From Oehlia diaphana (lineage: Eukaryota > Glomeromycota > Glomeromycetes > Glomerales > Glomeraceae), in NCBI GenBank assembly GCA_003833135.1, contig QZLH01000473.1, positions 47,446 through 76,447 of the forward strand: 29,002 bases of DNA, read 5' to 3'. Shown here one piece after another: positions 9,840 to 18,912 of the stretch (its first letter is position 1; each line of letters begins with the position of its first letter). Under the pieces are notes generated by a model. It did not search any database, was not told where the DNA came from, and saw only the letters and a list, made by a program, of their open reading frames with translations. A program made the position numbers and the translations under genes.

Positions 9840-10465
9840 TTATACTATTAGAATATAAAACATTCAATTAAGATCAATATTGAATTTTTAATTAATTTTA
9901 AAATTATTAGCAACTGAAGAAAATTTATTATTTCTTTTGTTTCTTCTTAGAAAAGAGATATTGTGTAGTGCAGAGAGGTTTAGGGGTCGTTATTTGGCTT
10001 GTAGATTATCTAATTTTATAAAAGAGTTATTCTGTAGTGACAAAAGAAAGTTTTATATTATTTAAAAAATTTACAACAGCGATAGTAGTAATCCTCAAGA
10101 AACTATTTTTTGATTAAAAAAATCCTCCAAATTCAACTAGTTCAAATACTACATATTGATCTTTATACTATCAACAATTGGTAATTGTTGTGGAAATAAA
10201 TGATTAAATTAAGTTCAGTTCTTTATTTAATTCATATTTAATTTTAGACTAGACCGTTTCTTTATTAACATTCTATCATTAAGTTTCTTTTAAAATCGCG
10301 ACAATTTTAATGTACGAAAAGCATGATTGTAAAGGTAAATTTTATTACAGATAGATAGACTGTTTTGTGCGAACAACAAAATCACAGGTGCATTGGTTTA
10401 ATTTAAACGAAACGTAGATTTTCTCGGTAATCCGGAATTACAAAATTTTAATACAATACTTAATA

Positions 10466-10980
10466 ATGATTTTAAAAATTGTAATATTCATTTTTTTTTT
10501 TTTTTTTTTGCAAAAATACAGATTATTATTATTATTATTATATTTCGTTAGAAACAAAGTTGATCAAATAAAGAGATTATTTATCAGTAACGCTGACGGT
10601 GGTATTGAAGAAAAACTTCAATCGATTTTAATTCCTGAGACTATATTAGAATACAATTTAGCATATCAAAATTTTCAACGTAACAATTATTATGACACAC
10701 TTTTCCAAATACTGTACTCCGGAAATAATATCAATAAATCCTCATATTCTCAATTATCAATCCAATTAATCAATCCATATATATTTTCCCGCTATCGTTA
10801 TTATTGACGATGAGAAAATCAATGAAAATTATCGATATCGGAATTAGTTAAAATTTCTATTTCAGCTAACTTTAACCATATATTTAATGCCGATCAAGTT
10901 AATCTTAATTGGTCTGTGAGTTACAAGATCTCACGTGCGTTACAGCGTTACAATACCTACAATATCGTGATTAGTCATCA
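10466..10980 (+). pseudogene. Protein-like open segment of unrecognised family, probably broken
   Basis: From about 10550 a frame reads NKVDQIKRLFISNADGGIEE and continues to about 10807, with balanced charged and hydrophobic residues unlike the surrounding AT noise. Near its end another frame becomes plausible (FPAIVIIDDEKINENYRYRN), and after TTTCAG at about 10864 a third reads ANFNHIFNADQVNLNWSVSY. Either short introns or frameshifts separate them. The 5' part of the open frame is only a T run plus a TTA microsatellite (about 10520-10545) and is not convincing. No domain is recognised. It lies in the divergent intergenic region between the two kinase-Sel1 genes. Confidence 0.3.
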
Positions 10981-11069
10981 TAATTACATAATGTGTAACA
11001 AACAAAATATGGGCTCATCAGCGGTCGTCTTTTTTTTTTTAGTATTTTTTCACATCTAATAAAAATAAA

Positions 11070-13333
11070 ATGAAAACCACCAAAAATTCAAATGAATTAA
11101 TTAATTGGGTTGAAGAATTTATATTAGTAAATAATATTAAGTATTACAAATATGAAAATTTTTATAATATTGAGAAAATTGGTAATCAAATTTATCGTGC
11201 AAATTGTAAGAATTCGGAACAACATTTTGTATTAAAATCCTTTAATACTGATAATGAAATTGTAAAAGAAGAACTCATTCATGAGGTAATTATTTAAATG
11301 AAATATTATCTTGGTTTATTTTATATCTTGGTTTATAATATTTAATATTGAAAACATTATATGTGTAATTAACATTTTTTAATTATATTCTATTTATAAA
11401 TTTAGTTTAAACTTCAAAGTAAAGTTAATTTTCATAATAATTTAATTAACTTTTTTGGAATTACCGATAAAGGTATAAAATATGATAAATAATTAAAAGA
11501 TTTATGGATTAAATTTTTTAAAATATGTTTTGCTAATTTGATAAATTATAATTATTATTTCCTTTAGAAAATCAAAATGGTCAAATGAAAAAATATTTAT
11601 TAGTAATGGAATATGCTAATGGTGGTTCCCTTCGAGATTATTTGAAAGAAAACTTTGATAATCTTACTTGGAAGGGCAAATATGAATTAGCGTACCAGTT
11701 AGCATGTGCTATATTATTTTTACATGATAAAGGAATTGCGTATCATGATTTGGTAATTTATTTATTTCGTTAAATTCATTAAAAATAAATAAATTATTAA
11801 TTAAAAAAAATTTTATTTTTTTTTTTTTTTTAGTACCCTGGGAATATCTTTTTTCATCAGAAAACCATCAAATTAGCCAATTTTACATTATTAAACAGAA
11901 TCAAAAGAGTTTCTGTAAACCAATCAGGTTCATTTGATAAAATTCTTTATATCGACCCAAAAAGGTTAAATGACAATAATGAATTAATACAATCATATTC
12001 ATTAAATGAAAAGAGCCATGTTTACACTTTTGGAATGATTCTATGGGAGATATCAAGTGGTCGACCATCATTTGAAGATGAATCAAATGATGCTAATTTA
12101 ATTAAGAAAATTTTACAGGGTTACAGAGAAACAAACGTTTTAGGTACTCCCGTTGATTATTCTAATTTATATACTGGTAAATATAATTTTATATTTATAA
12201 TTTTACATTAATATAAATTTAATATTAAAATCTTAATTTTTATGTAACGTAATACACTGCTCTTTAATTTTTTAGAATGTTGGAATAATGAACCAAATAA
12301 AAGACCGACAATGAGACAAGTGGTTCATAAATTGAGAGCAATGATTACAAAGTCAACGCAATTATTTAATTCAAGCAATGTTATTCGATCGGATACTAAT
12401 GATTGTTTATTGTATGGAAAATTGTCTCATATGATCGAAATAGGACCTACAATACAACATATTCACGAAAACATATTTGAAGAGGATTTAAGTATTATAA
12501 TTGATAAATTTGTTAATATTTATTTTAAGGAAATAAATGAAGGAATAGAGGAAAATGTATGTAGGGAAAGTGCTTTCGGTTATATTGATAATTGCAAAAT
12601 TAGTGTACAAGAAATTTACTATTGGCTTTTAAATAATCAAGATTGTTCAAATTCTATTTATTTACTTGGATATTTTAATTATCATGGAATTGTAACTGAT
12701 ATTAATAAGGAAAAAGCACTTGAACTTTATGAAAAAGCTGCAGTATTAGAAAATAATATGGCTCAATTAAAACTTGTTTATATGTATAAAGATGGAGAAG
12801 TTTGTGATAAAAATTATGATAAAGCCTTTAAATTATCTAAAAAATTAGCAGAAATTGGTCTCTTGGGTGGATTAAATTTATTAGGGTATTGTTATTGTAG
12901 TGGTATTGGAACTGAAATCAATATGCAAAAGGCATTTGAACTATATCAAAAGGCAACAATTTTAGAAAATCCAAAAGCTCAATATAACCTTGCTTTGATG
13001 TATGAATTTGGAGAAGGTGTTGAAATAGATTTTGATAAAGCTTTCGAATTAGCTAAAAAATCAGCAGAAGCGAAATATTTATTTGGAATATCTCTATTAG
13101 GATGTTATTATAATCTTGGAATTGGAACTAATGTTGATATTAAAAAGGCATTTGAATTATATAAAAAAGCAGCTGATTTAGGGAATTACGATGCTCAGTA
13201 TCATCTTGCCTTATTATATGAATCAGGAAATGGAGTTGAAAAAGATATAAATCAAGCGATTTATTGGTATAAACAATCTGCTAAGCAAGGATTTCAAAAT
13301 GCACAAATTAAATTAGAAAACCTACAAGAATAA
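11070..13333 (+). CDS. Pseudokinase-Sel1 fusion protein, 622 aa
   Basis: Five exons form an unbroken frame: 11070-11285, 11406-11472, 11568-11752, 11834-12176 and 12276-13333, with intron phases 0,1,0,1 as in the divergent neighbour. The N-terminus keeps the INWVEEF..IKYYKYENF motif. The kinase-like domain (about 31-295) has lost the glycine loop (IGNQIYRA at 38-44, several residues deleted). It keeps the ATP lysine (K56), has YHDL (153-156) where HRD is expected, keeps N160 of the catalytic loop, and replaces DFG with NFT (172-174), so the metal-binding Asp is gone. By family knowledge, loss of the DFG Asp and of the glycine loop predicts no phosphotransfer. Residues about 396-620 hold six Sel1 repeats with good consensus spacing. 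The intact frame across five exons suggests a retained protein instead of a dead gene. A scaffold or decoy role is inferred. Confidence 0.88.
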
Positions 13334-13896
13334 AATTCTCTAGAATATTCCATACTTTATTATAAAATTGGTTAGATAAAATTGGTTAAGTTTATACAAT
13401 TTTATGTACTTTTATTTTAATTTATATTCAATATTTAAGAAAAATTAATAAATAACTTAATAAAAGCTGTTCATAAGATTAATATGCATTCCTTTTTATT
13501 TAAAAATAAAATAAAATAAAATAAAAATGATAAAATGACAAAAAATTTATTTAGTAAAATTTTCAGTTGCATCTTATTCCCTGGATTTATTGGATTACTT
13601 CTGAAATCTTATCTTGATACTGAATTGGCCAAAGCAATTATTAAAAGTAATAATAGAAAGCTTTTAAATATACCTTTAAATTTCATTTATATCAAACTCA
13701 CATTCCCTTGTAATATATTCTAAAGAAAAAGAATCAAGTAATTAATAAATTCCTTTACGTACTGATTATATCATTAAAAAAATAACTAAATACCTTTATT
13801 GTTGCTTGATTCTTCAATGTTTATTATCTAAGATGATAATAATTGTTAAATGATAAAATGTTGTAAATATTATTCAAATTTATATAAAAATAATGT
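13334..13896. other. Convergent intergenic region
   Basis: This lies between the stop codons of the pseudokinase gene (plus) and the broken kinase (minus). It contains a short direct repeat (AAATTGGTTAGAT, then AAATTGGTTAAG, at 13365-13390) and an AAAAT microsatellite at about 13503-13527. A 62-codon frame at 13535-13723 has protein-like text (LDTELAKAIIKSNN) but no recognisable family and no splice context, so I do not call it a gene. Confidence 0.4.
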
Positions 13897-15233
13897 TTAC
13901 ATACTTGGATTCGTATTTAACGTTATTGATCTGCTTGTGTAAATTGCTTTTGGATGAGATTTTTCATTAAAATCTGGTCCAAGCATTTTTGATTTTATTA
14001 ATTCTAATCTTATTTCTTCAGCTTGATCAAAATATTCGGCATCCATTCCCATATTTGACCAAGAATTAAAAATTTCACAAACTTCCGTTGCCGAAGGTCT
14101 CATTTTAGGATCAGGATTCCAACATTTTTTTATTAAATTAGCAAAATCTTCCGGAGTGTTATTAGGCCGTTTCCCATCAATAATCTTATAGTTTATATCA
14201 ACATCATGTTCAACATTAGCAAAAGGCTTACAGCCAGTTGTCAATTCCCACATAATCATACCCATACAATAAATATCAGACGATTTAGAAAATTTGATGC
14301 CTTTAAATATTTCTGGTGCAATATAAGATATTACTCCATATATATTGCTATCTTGTGGAATTTCATTTGCACAATTAGATATTGATCTATTTTACATGAA
14401 TCATTTTCAATTATTTCAATCAATATATTTCCACTAGTATGAAAATCTCGATGTACGAAATCTTTTTCATGAATAGTTTGAAGTCTAAAACAAAAAATTG
14501 GTTATTAATCAAATTTTGTTTAAATAATTTTAAAATCATTATTAATTGAGTTATAAATACCCATCTGAAATATGCCACAATATGTGCAATTTTTTCTTCC
14601 AGGTAATCTCTGCAAAATTCTTTTGTAAATAATTATGTAAATCCCCTCCATTTGCATATCTCATTATAAACATAAGTTCTTTTGTTATAGGATCTTTTGT
14701 GATACCATGACATTTAATAATATATTCAAATTTACTATCATAACATTGATAAAGTGATTTTAACTAAAATTTTAAAGTTCAAATTATAAATAATTTTTTT
14801 AAAAAAAATAAATTTTGAAAATTTAATTACCTCATTTAAAAAATATTTATTTGGTTCTTTAGAATCCAAAAATTTTTTTATAGCCACAACGTTTCCATTA
14901 ATTGAAGCTTTATAAATAATACCAAATCTTCCTTCTGCTATTTTTTTTTAAAATTTTAATTTGTGAATATTAAACCCATTTTATTTTTGGTTTTGTAGAG
15001 TGATAATCAAACTTATCTCAAATAAAACTATATAATATATTTAATGGATTAGAATTTTTGTTGGTATTATTAATATAATTAATAATTTCATAATATTTAT
15101 CATTATTATCAACATTTGTAAAATATAAAAATTTGTCAATAATATAATTTCCACTGATTTCAATAATAAAAATTCTTTTACATTTACTACATTTAGATTG
15201 GTTTGTATATCCAAAAATAATATTTGTTGTCAA
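13897..15233 (-). pseudogene. Broken TKL-like kinase of the SGN/ID-module subfamily
   Basis: Three homologous exons are recognisable: about 15233-14831, 14763-14561 and 14484-13897, joined by GT..AG sites. The first encodes KCSKCKRIF, then ISGNYIIDKFL and an acidic stretch. A TGA follows YSFI, a TAA follows IKWV, and a one-base shift in the A run near 14944 precedes IAEGRFGIIYKA (glycine loop) and VVAIKKF (ATP lysine). Exon 2 carries HGITKDPITKELMFIMRYAN. Exon 3 has an intact VHRDFHTSGNIL, then a deletion at about 14385-14388 that removes the whole DFG segment and shifts the frame. After it, YGVISYIAPEIFKG and the C-lobe read normally to the stop at 13897. No ATG was found at the front. Two nonsense codons plus two frame changes make it a pseudogene. 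Confidence 0.85.
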
Positions 15234-15437
15234 ACAATATCTACGTCTAAGCTAAGCAATTTCCCCTGAATATCAAATCTAATAATAGTTATATTATCGA
15301 ATACATCATTTGAGAGATAGCAATATTATATGTATGGGAAAATTGCAATATTACATTATATTTGCAAATTAAACAGTATATTTGATAAGTGGATCACTCC
15401 TTTATTACCAAACAACACATTCATTAGTTACCGATCT
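15234..15437. other. Short intergenic stretch
   Basis: This covers the upstream side of the broken kinase up to the next repeat element. No feature is recognised. The missing start codon of the kinase pseudogene would be expected here, but only a splice-acceptor-like TTAG (about 15252) is seen. Confidence 0.35.
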
Positions 15438-16340
15438 GGATGGCAACGGAATGGTTATGACCGTGATCGATATCGGTCGGTCAAAGCCTTTTGACCGACC
15501 ATTTGACCAATTATTTGACTAATCCTTTAAACACCATTTACCAATTCATTATCGGTCTGAACCATTTTTTATTAAAATAAAAAGCGTGAACGCGACCTTT
15601 TTTTATGAAATTATTAATAAAGAATGTTTTCGAAACATTTTTATTAAGGCAATTAAAAAACGTGCGTAAACTATTTTTTTATGAAAAATTTAATAAAAAC
15701 GTTATGAAACGGTTTTTTTTAATTACTTATTAAAAAATGTTTTCGCAACATTTTTATGTTAAACCGATTAAAAACACTTGCGAAAACGTCTCTTTTTATA
15801 TATATTTAATAAAAAGCAGTTTCACTATTAAAAAAATTAAAAATGTTGCAACTTGAAAAACATATTTTTTTTTATTAAATTATTTATTAAAAAATGTCTT
15901 TGAAACATTTTTTTGTTAAAACAATTAAAGATGTTTGTGAAAAACGTTTTTGCAATATTTTCTATTAAAATAATTAAAAAAAAAGTTGTGAAAACGTTTT
16001 ATTATTAAATTATATATTAAAAGATGCTTTTCTTATAAAAAGTCTTATCAACCGAATGGTAAATCGAAACTGATTTTTTTTAAACTTTTGCAACAAATAT
16101 TTTTGATTAAAATGTTGCGAATTCTTTTTTAAAGTGTTAAAAAAATTGTTTCGCAACGTTTTTATCAAAAATAATTAAGACATTTTATTTATTTTTAAAG
16201 TGTTTTAATAAAAAAAAAACACAGTATTTTTGATAAGAAAGTTCACTAATCAGTCAAACGATCGGTCAAAATGGTCAGTCAAAGGTTCTTGACCGGTTAT
16301 GAATGACCAATGACTGACCATGACTGACCGTTGCCATCTT
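15438..16340. mobile_element. Non-autonomous element with TGGCAACGG and GGTCGGTC inverted ends (copy 2)
   Basis: The left end GGATGGCAACGGAATGGTTA is paired with the right end, whose reverse complement starts AGATGGCAACGGTCAGTCAT. Both ends continue with iterated GACCG and GTCAAA words (GGTCGGTCAAAG on the left; GTCAGTCAAAGGTTCTTGAC on the right). TA follows the right end (16341-16342), but the left flank has CT, so the TA duplication is imperfect. The interior repeats a unit like AAAATGTTTTCGAAACATTT. In size and content this is a longer relative of the element at 3015-3556, with CG-containing words where copy 1 has CA or TG. Confidence 0.6.
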
Positions 16341-16342
16341 TA

Positions 16343-16669
16343 CTGGAAATTGATAAAATTAGAAAGTGCTTTTATAGGATTTTATTCACTTGAAGAATGA
16401 AGATTATTTTACCAATTTTAATACTGGGAAAATGGAATATTAGAAATTATAGCAACTTATTTTTTGTGTGCTGATCTCACAGTAATGATAGATATAAAAA
16501 TCATATATATAGTATGTTCATTAGCAATATAATAAACTAGTTTCTGGTTGTATTAATAAAATAATAGCTCTGAAGAATCTGAAATAAGTAGTACCAAGGT
16601 ATATTAAACAAGTTGAAATGCTAAATTTTTATTTGCAAAATAATTTAGATACTTATCTATAAATAAACC
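16343..16669. other. Intergenic AT-rich stretch, nothing recognised
   Basis: No open frame, repeat pairing or RNA motif was recognised here. Confidence 0.35.
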
Positions 16670-16671
16670 TA

Positions 16672-16990
16672 CACAGCGAAATTCGATAAACCGGATCTAT
16701 CGGTTCCACTAAAATATCTGGTTTATCGGGATATCCGGTATAACGAAAAATTTTGATATCCATTATACTGAATTTTTAAAAAAATTTTTAATTTTTTCAT
16801 CTTAGTTTTAAGTCATAGAGTTCATGAAAATGGTTTTAATTGAAGATATAAGTAATACATAACTTCAGCCGGAATTAAGAATTTATAATTCTGGCCAAAA
16901 TTAAGATTCACCTCATCACGTTATTTAAATTTTATTGGTTAATGGTCACGTGATCAGATTTATCGAATAGAAAATTTGATCCATCATAGC
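16672..16990. mobile_element. TA-flanked pogo/Tc1-like MITE or element end, right end decayed
   Basis: It begins CACAGCGAAATTCGATAAAC directly after TA (16670-16671) and matches the family end at 1-119. At 16953-16970, GATCAGATTTATCGAAT is the inverted counterpart of ATTCGATAAACCGGATC near the left end (about 14 of 17 match), but the final CTGTG-TA is missing. The right boundary is therefore decayed or truncated and the stated end is approximate. A GGTCACGTGATC palindrome lies just inside. No coding capacity is seen. Confidence 0.5.
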
Positions 16991-17092
16991 GAATATCGAG
17001 CTTTTACTACAAAAGTAATAATAATGTTACTAAAAATTCCTTTTTAAAATCAAAGTCACCTCAACAACGTAATAAACGACACTGACAGGAAG

Positions 17093-17301
17093 ATGATACT
17101 AGGACCCCGAACAATACATGAAAAGGTAACAATACGGAGTTTGTGTAGAATGAGCCCAAAAAAGTGTAGATCATTTCCTTTTTTGGATAATTCCGACCAG
17201 CATTACATAGTGCCGGCCCTGAAGAGATGCGTAGAGCTATTAGTAAATTTGTGCCAATCTCTTGTTACCTATTGATATATTGCTCGGGGTCCTATGATAC
17301 T
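17093..17301. mobile_element. hAT-like MITE with 8-bp target site duplication
   Basis: The element body (17101-17293, 193 bp) starts AGGACCCCGAACAATA and, in reverse complement from the other side, starts AGGACCCCGAGCAATA. Similarity extends to AGGTAACAA in both ends. Each end is flanked by ATGATACT (17093-17100 and 17294-17301), a perfect 8-bp direct repeat. An 8-bp duplication with short terminal inverted repeats is typical of the hAT superfamily, although P and Merlin elements also make 8-bp duplications. The interior has no transposase. A 60-codon frame inside is incidental. Confidence 0.75.
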
Positions 17302-17509
17302 CCAGTAAATGATCGTGAACGTAATAATTATAATATTAATAGTGGATATAATAACCCTTTTATGATTTCGATCCGGAACTTAGATAATTCTATTTTTTGG
17401 ATATATTTAACTAGTTCAAATTTTCTGAATTTTTACTATGTCCGGAATTTGTCCAGGTTTATCTGTCCAGAATTTGTCCAAAATTTTATGCTGGACAAAT
17501 TCTGGATAT
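17278..17509. repeat. 232-bp sequence repeated exactly on the far side of the N gap (left copy)
   Basis: This segment ends exactly where the Ns begin. It is identical, base for base as far as I can read, to 17844-18075, which starts exactly where the Ns end. It includes the last 16 bases of the hAT-like element. The pattern points to an unmerged contig overlap. Confidence 0.9.
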
Positions 17510-17843
17510 NNNNNNNNNNNNNNNNNNNNNNNNNNNNNNNNNNNNNNNNNNNNNNNNNNNNNNNNNNNNNNNNNNNNNNNNNNNNNNNNNNNNNNNNNNN
17601 NNNNNNNNNNNNNNNNNNNNNNNNNNNNNNNNNNNNNNNNNNNNNNNNNNNNNNNNNNNNNNNNNNNNNNNNNNNNNNNNNNNNNNNNNNNNNNNNNNNN
17701 NNNNNNNNNNNNNNNNNNNNNNNNNNNNNNNNNNNNNNNNNNNNNNNNNNNNNNNNNNNNNNNNNNNNNNNNNNNNNNNNNNNNNNNNNNNNNNNNNNNN
17801 NNNNNNNNNNNNNNNNNNNNNNNNNNNNNNNNNNNNNNNNNNN
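17510..17843. other. Assembly gap (334 N)
   Basis: A run of Ns. Because both flanks are the same 232 bp, the gap probably represents no missing DNA. Any frame read through it is artificial. Confidence 0.95.
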
Positions 17844-18075
17844 TATTGCTCGGGGTCCTATGATACTCCAGTAAATGATCGTGAACGTAATAATTATAAT
17901 ATTAATAGTGGATATAATAACCCTTTTATGATTTCGATCCGGAACTTAGATAATTCTATTTTTTGGATATATTTAACTAGTTCAAATTTTCTGAATTTTT
18001 ACTATGTCCGGAATTTGTCCAGGTTTATCTGTCCAGAATTTGTCCAAAATTTTATGCTGGACAAATTCTGGATAT
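17844..18075. repeat. 232-bp sequence repeated exactly on the far side of the N gap (right copy)
   Basis: Identical to 17278-17509 (see that entry). Beyond 18075 the sequence continues uniquely into the GTCCGGACA palindrome cluster. Confidence 0.9.
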
Positions 18076-18212
18076 GTCAAAATTTTTAAGTATCAAACCT
18101 GTAGCAAAAAATAGACATTTTCCGGACAATTTCTGGACACTCAAGATTTATTCTGGACAGTTTCCAGACATTTTTGTAGACATTTTCCGGACATTTATTT
18201 TTTATAGGGTAA
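18001..18212. repeat. Palindromic GTCCGGACA / GGACAAATTCTGG cluster, MITE-like
   Basis: About 200 bp contain repeated TGTCCGGAA, TTTGTCCAG, TCTGGACA and CCGGACAT words in both orientations. TCCAGAATTTGTCC (18032-18045) and GGACAAATTCTGGA (18059-18072) form a perfect 14-bp hairpin with a 13-base loop. The outer words (TATGTCCGGAA at the left; TTCCGGACATTTA at the right) pair as loose terminal inverted repeats. The ends and target duplication are unclear. The left part is also present in the other gap-flanking copy. Confidence 0.5.
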
Positions 18213-18912
18213 GAATATTGTCTTTAATATTAAATTTATTTATTAATATTTAATGTAATTTAACTAATTATATTCTTAATTTAAATAAATAGATTATAAT
18301 ATATTCAATTTATAATAAATACCTTTTTTTAACTCAATTTTCATTTCTTTATTTAATTTAAACTTTCATTTCTTCATTTAATTTAAACTTTAATTAACTT
18401 TTATTACATATGTATTTTATTCGTATAAGTATAAAGTTTAAACAAAATATTTACTTATCAAATTAACCGAAAGAACTAAAAATTTTTTATATCTTATGCA
18501 TCTGATTAGATAATTTGTTCAATATCAAATTTAATGAAAAGTATGATTCTCATTTTTTACGAAAAGTAATTATTTGTAAGATTTAATCGATGCATTAATA
18601 ATCGTGCAGATTAACCGCAGCATCAAAGAGATCACATGTTTAAAGCTACACGTGATTATAGTATCTCGTTAATATCACAGTATATATTGTACATAAATAT
18701 GAAATTAATGTAATGATATACTGTACATGTGCTAATTATAATACAAACAGTAAATAAACACAGGAAGTTACTAAAGATAAGAATTTTGTTTTTTTTATTC
18801 AGAACGACAATTTTTATTGGTCTAGTTTTGGGAAAATATAAAAATAATAAAGCTAGAGAAGTTTAATATATTTCAGAAACTTTTCAACTAGAATTTCTAC
18901 TTTCTTTCTCAC
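18213..18912. other. Intergenic region downstream of the zinc-ribbon kinase
   Basis: AT-rich with TTTAATTTAAACTTTCATTT-type imperfect direct repeats near 18340-18395. No gene or RNA is recognised. It would contain the 3' UTR of the minus-strand kinase that ends at 18913. Confidence 0.35.

Larger units (their letters stand above)
8605..10150. repeat. Segmental duplication copy B (promoter and exons 1-2 of the intact kinase-Sel1 gene)
   Basis: This block is colinear with 5125-6330 over exons 2 and 1, then about 380 bp of promoter, then, after an insertion of about 500 bp, the block around CTGAAGAAAATTTATTATTT and CTTGTAGATTATCTA. The inserted part contains the GATCGATC element at 9502-9839, so this insertion postdates the duplication, or else copy A lost it. 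Confidence 0.6.

Noticed and set aside
11901..12086. Minus-strand 61-codon frame
   Set aside because: It is antisense to exon 4 of the pseudokinase gene.
13535..13723. 62-codon plus-strand frame with hydrophobic start
   Set aside because: There is no recognisable family or splice context, and it lies in convergent intergenic DNA. Kept only as a mention in the intergenic entry.
13897..13908. Possible extra intron at the end of the broken kinase (CCAA/GTATGT)
   Set aside because: Joining to the TTAG near 13830 gives only a few residues before a stop, so the simple stop at 13897 is as good.
17093..17275. 60-codon plus-strand frame
   Set aside because: It lies wholly inside the 193-bp hAT-like MITE and has no protein signature.
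17227..17874. Open frames of 215 and 141 codons running through the N gap (17227-17874, 17438-17863)
   Set aside because: Most of their length is unknown bases, and the real parts are the hAT-like element and the palindrome repeat. They are artefacts of the gap.
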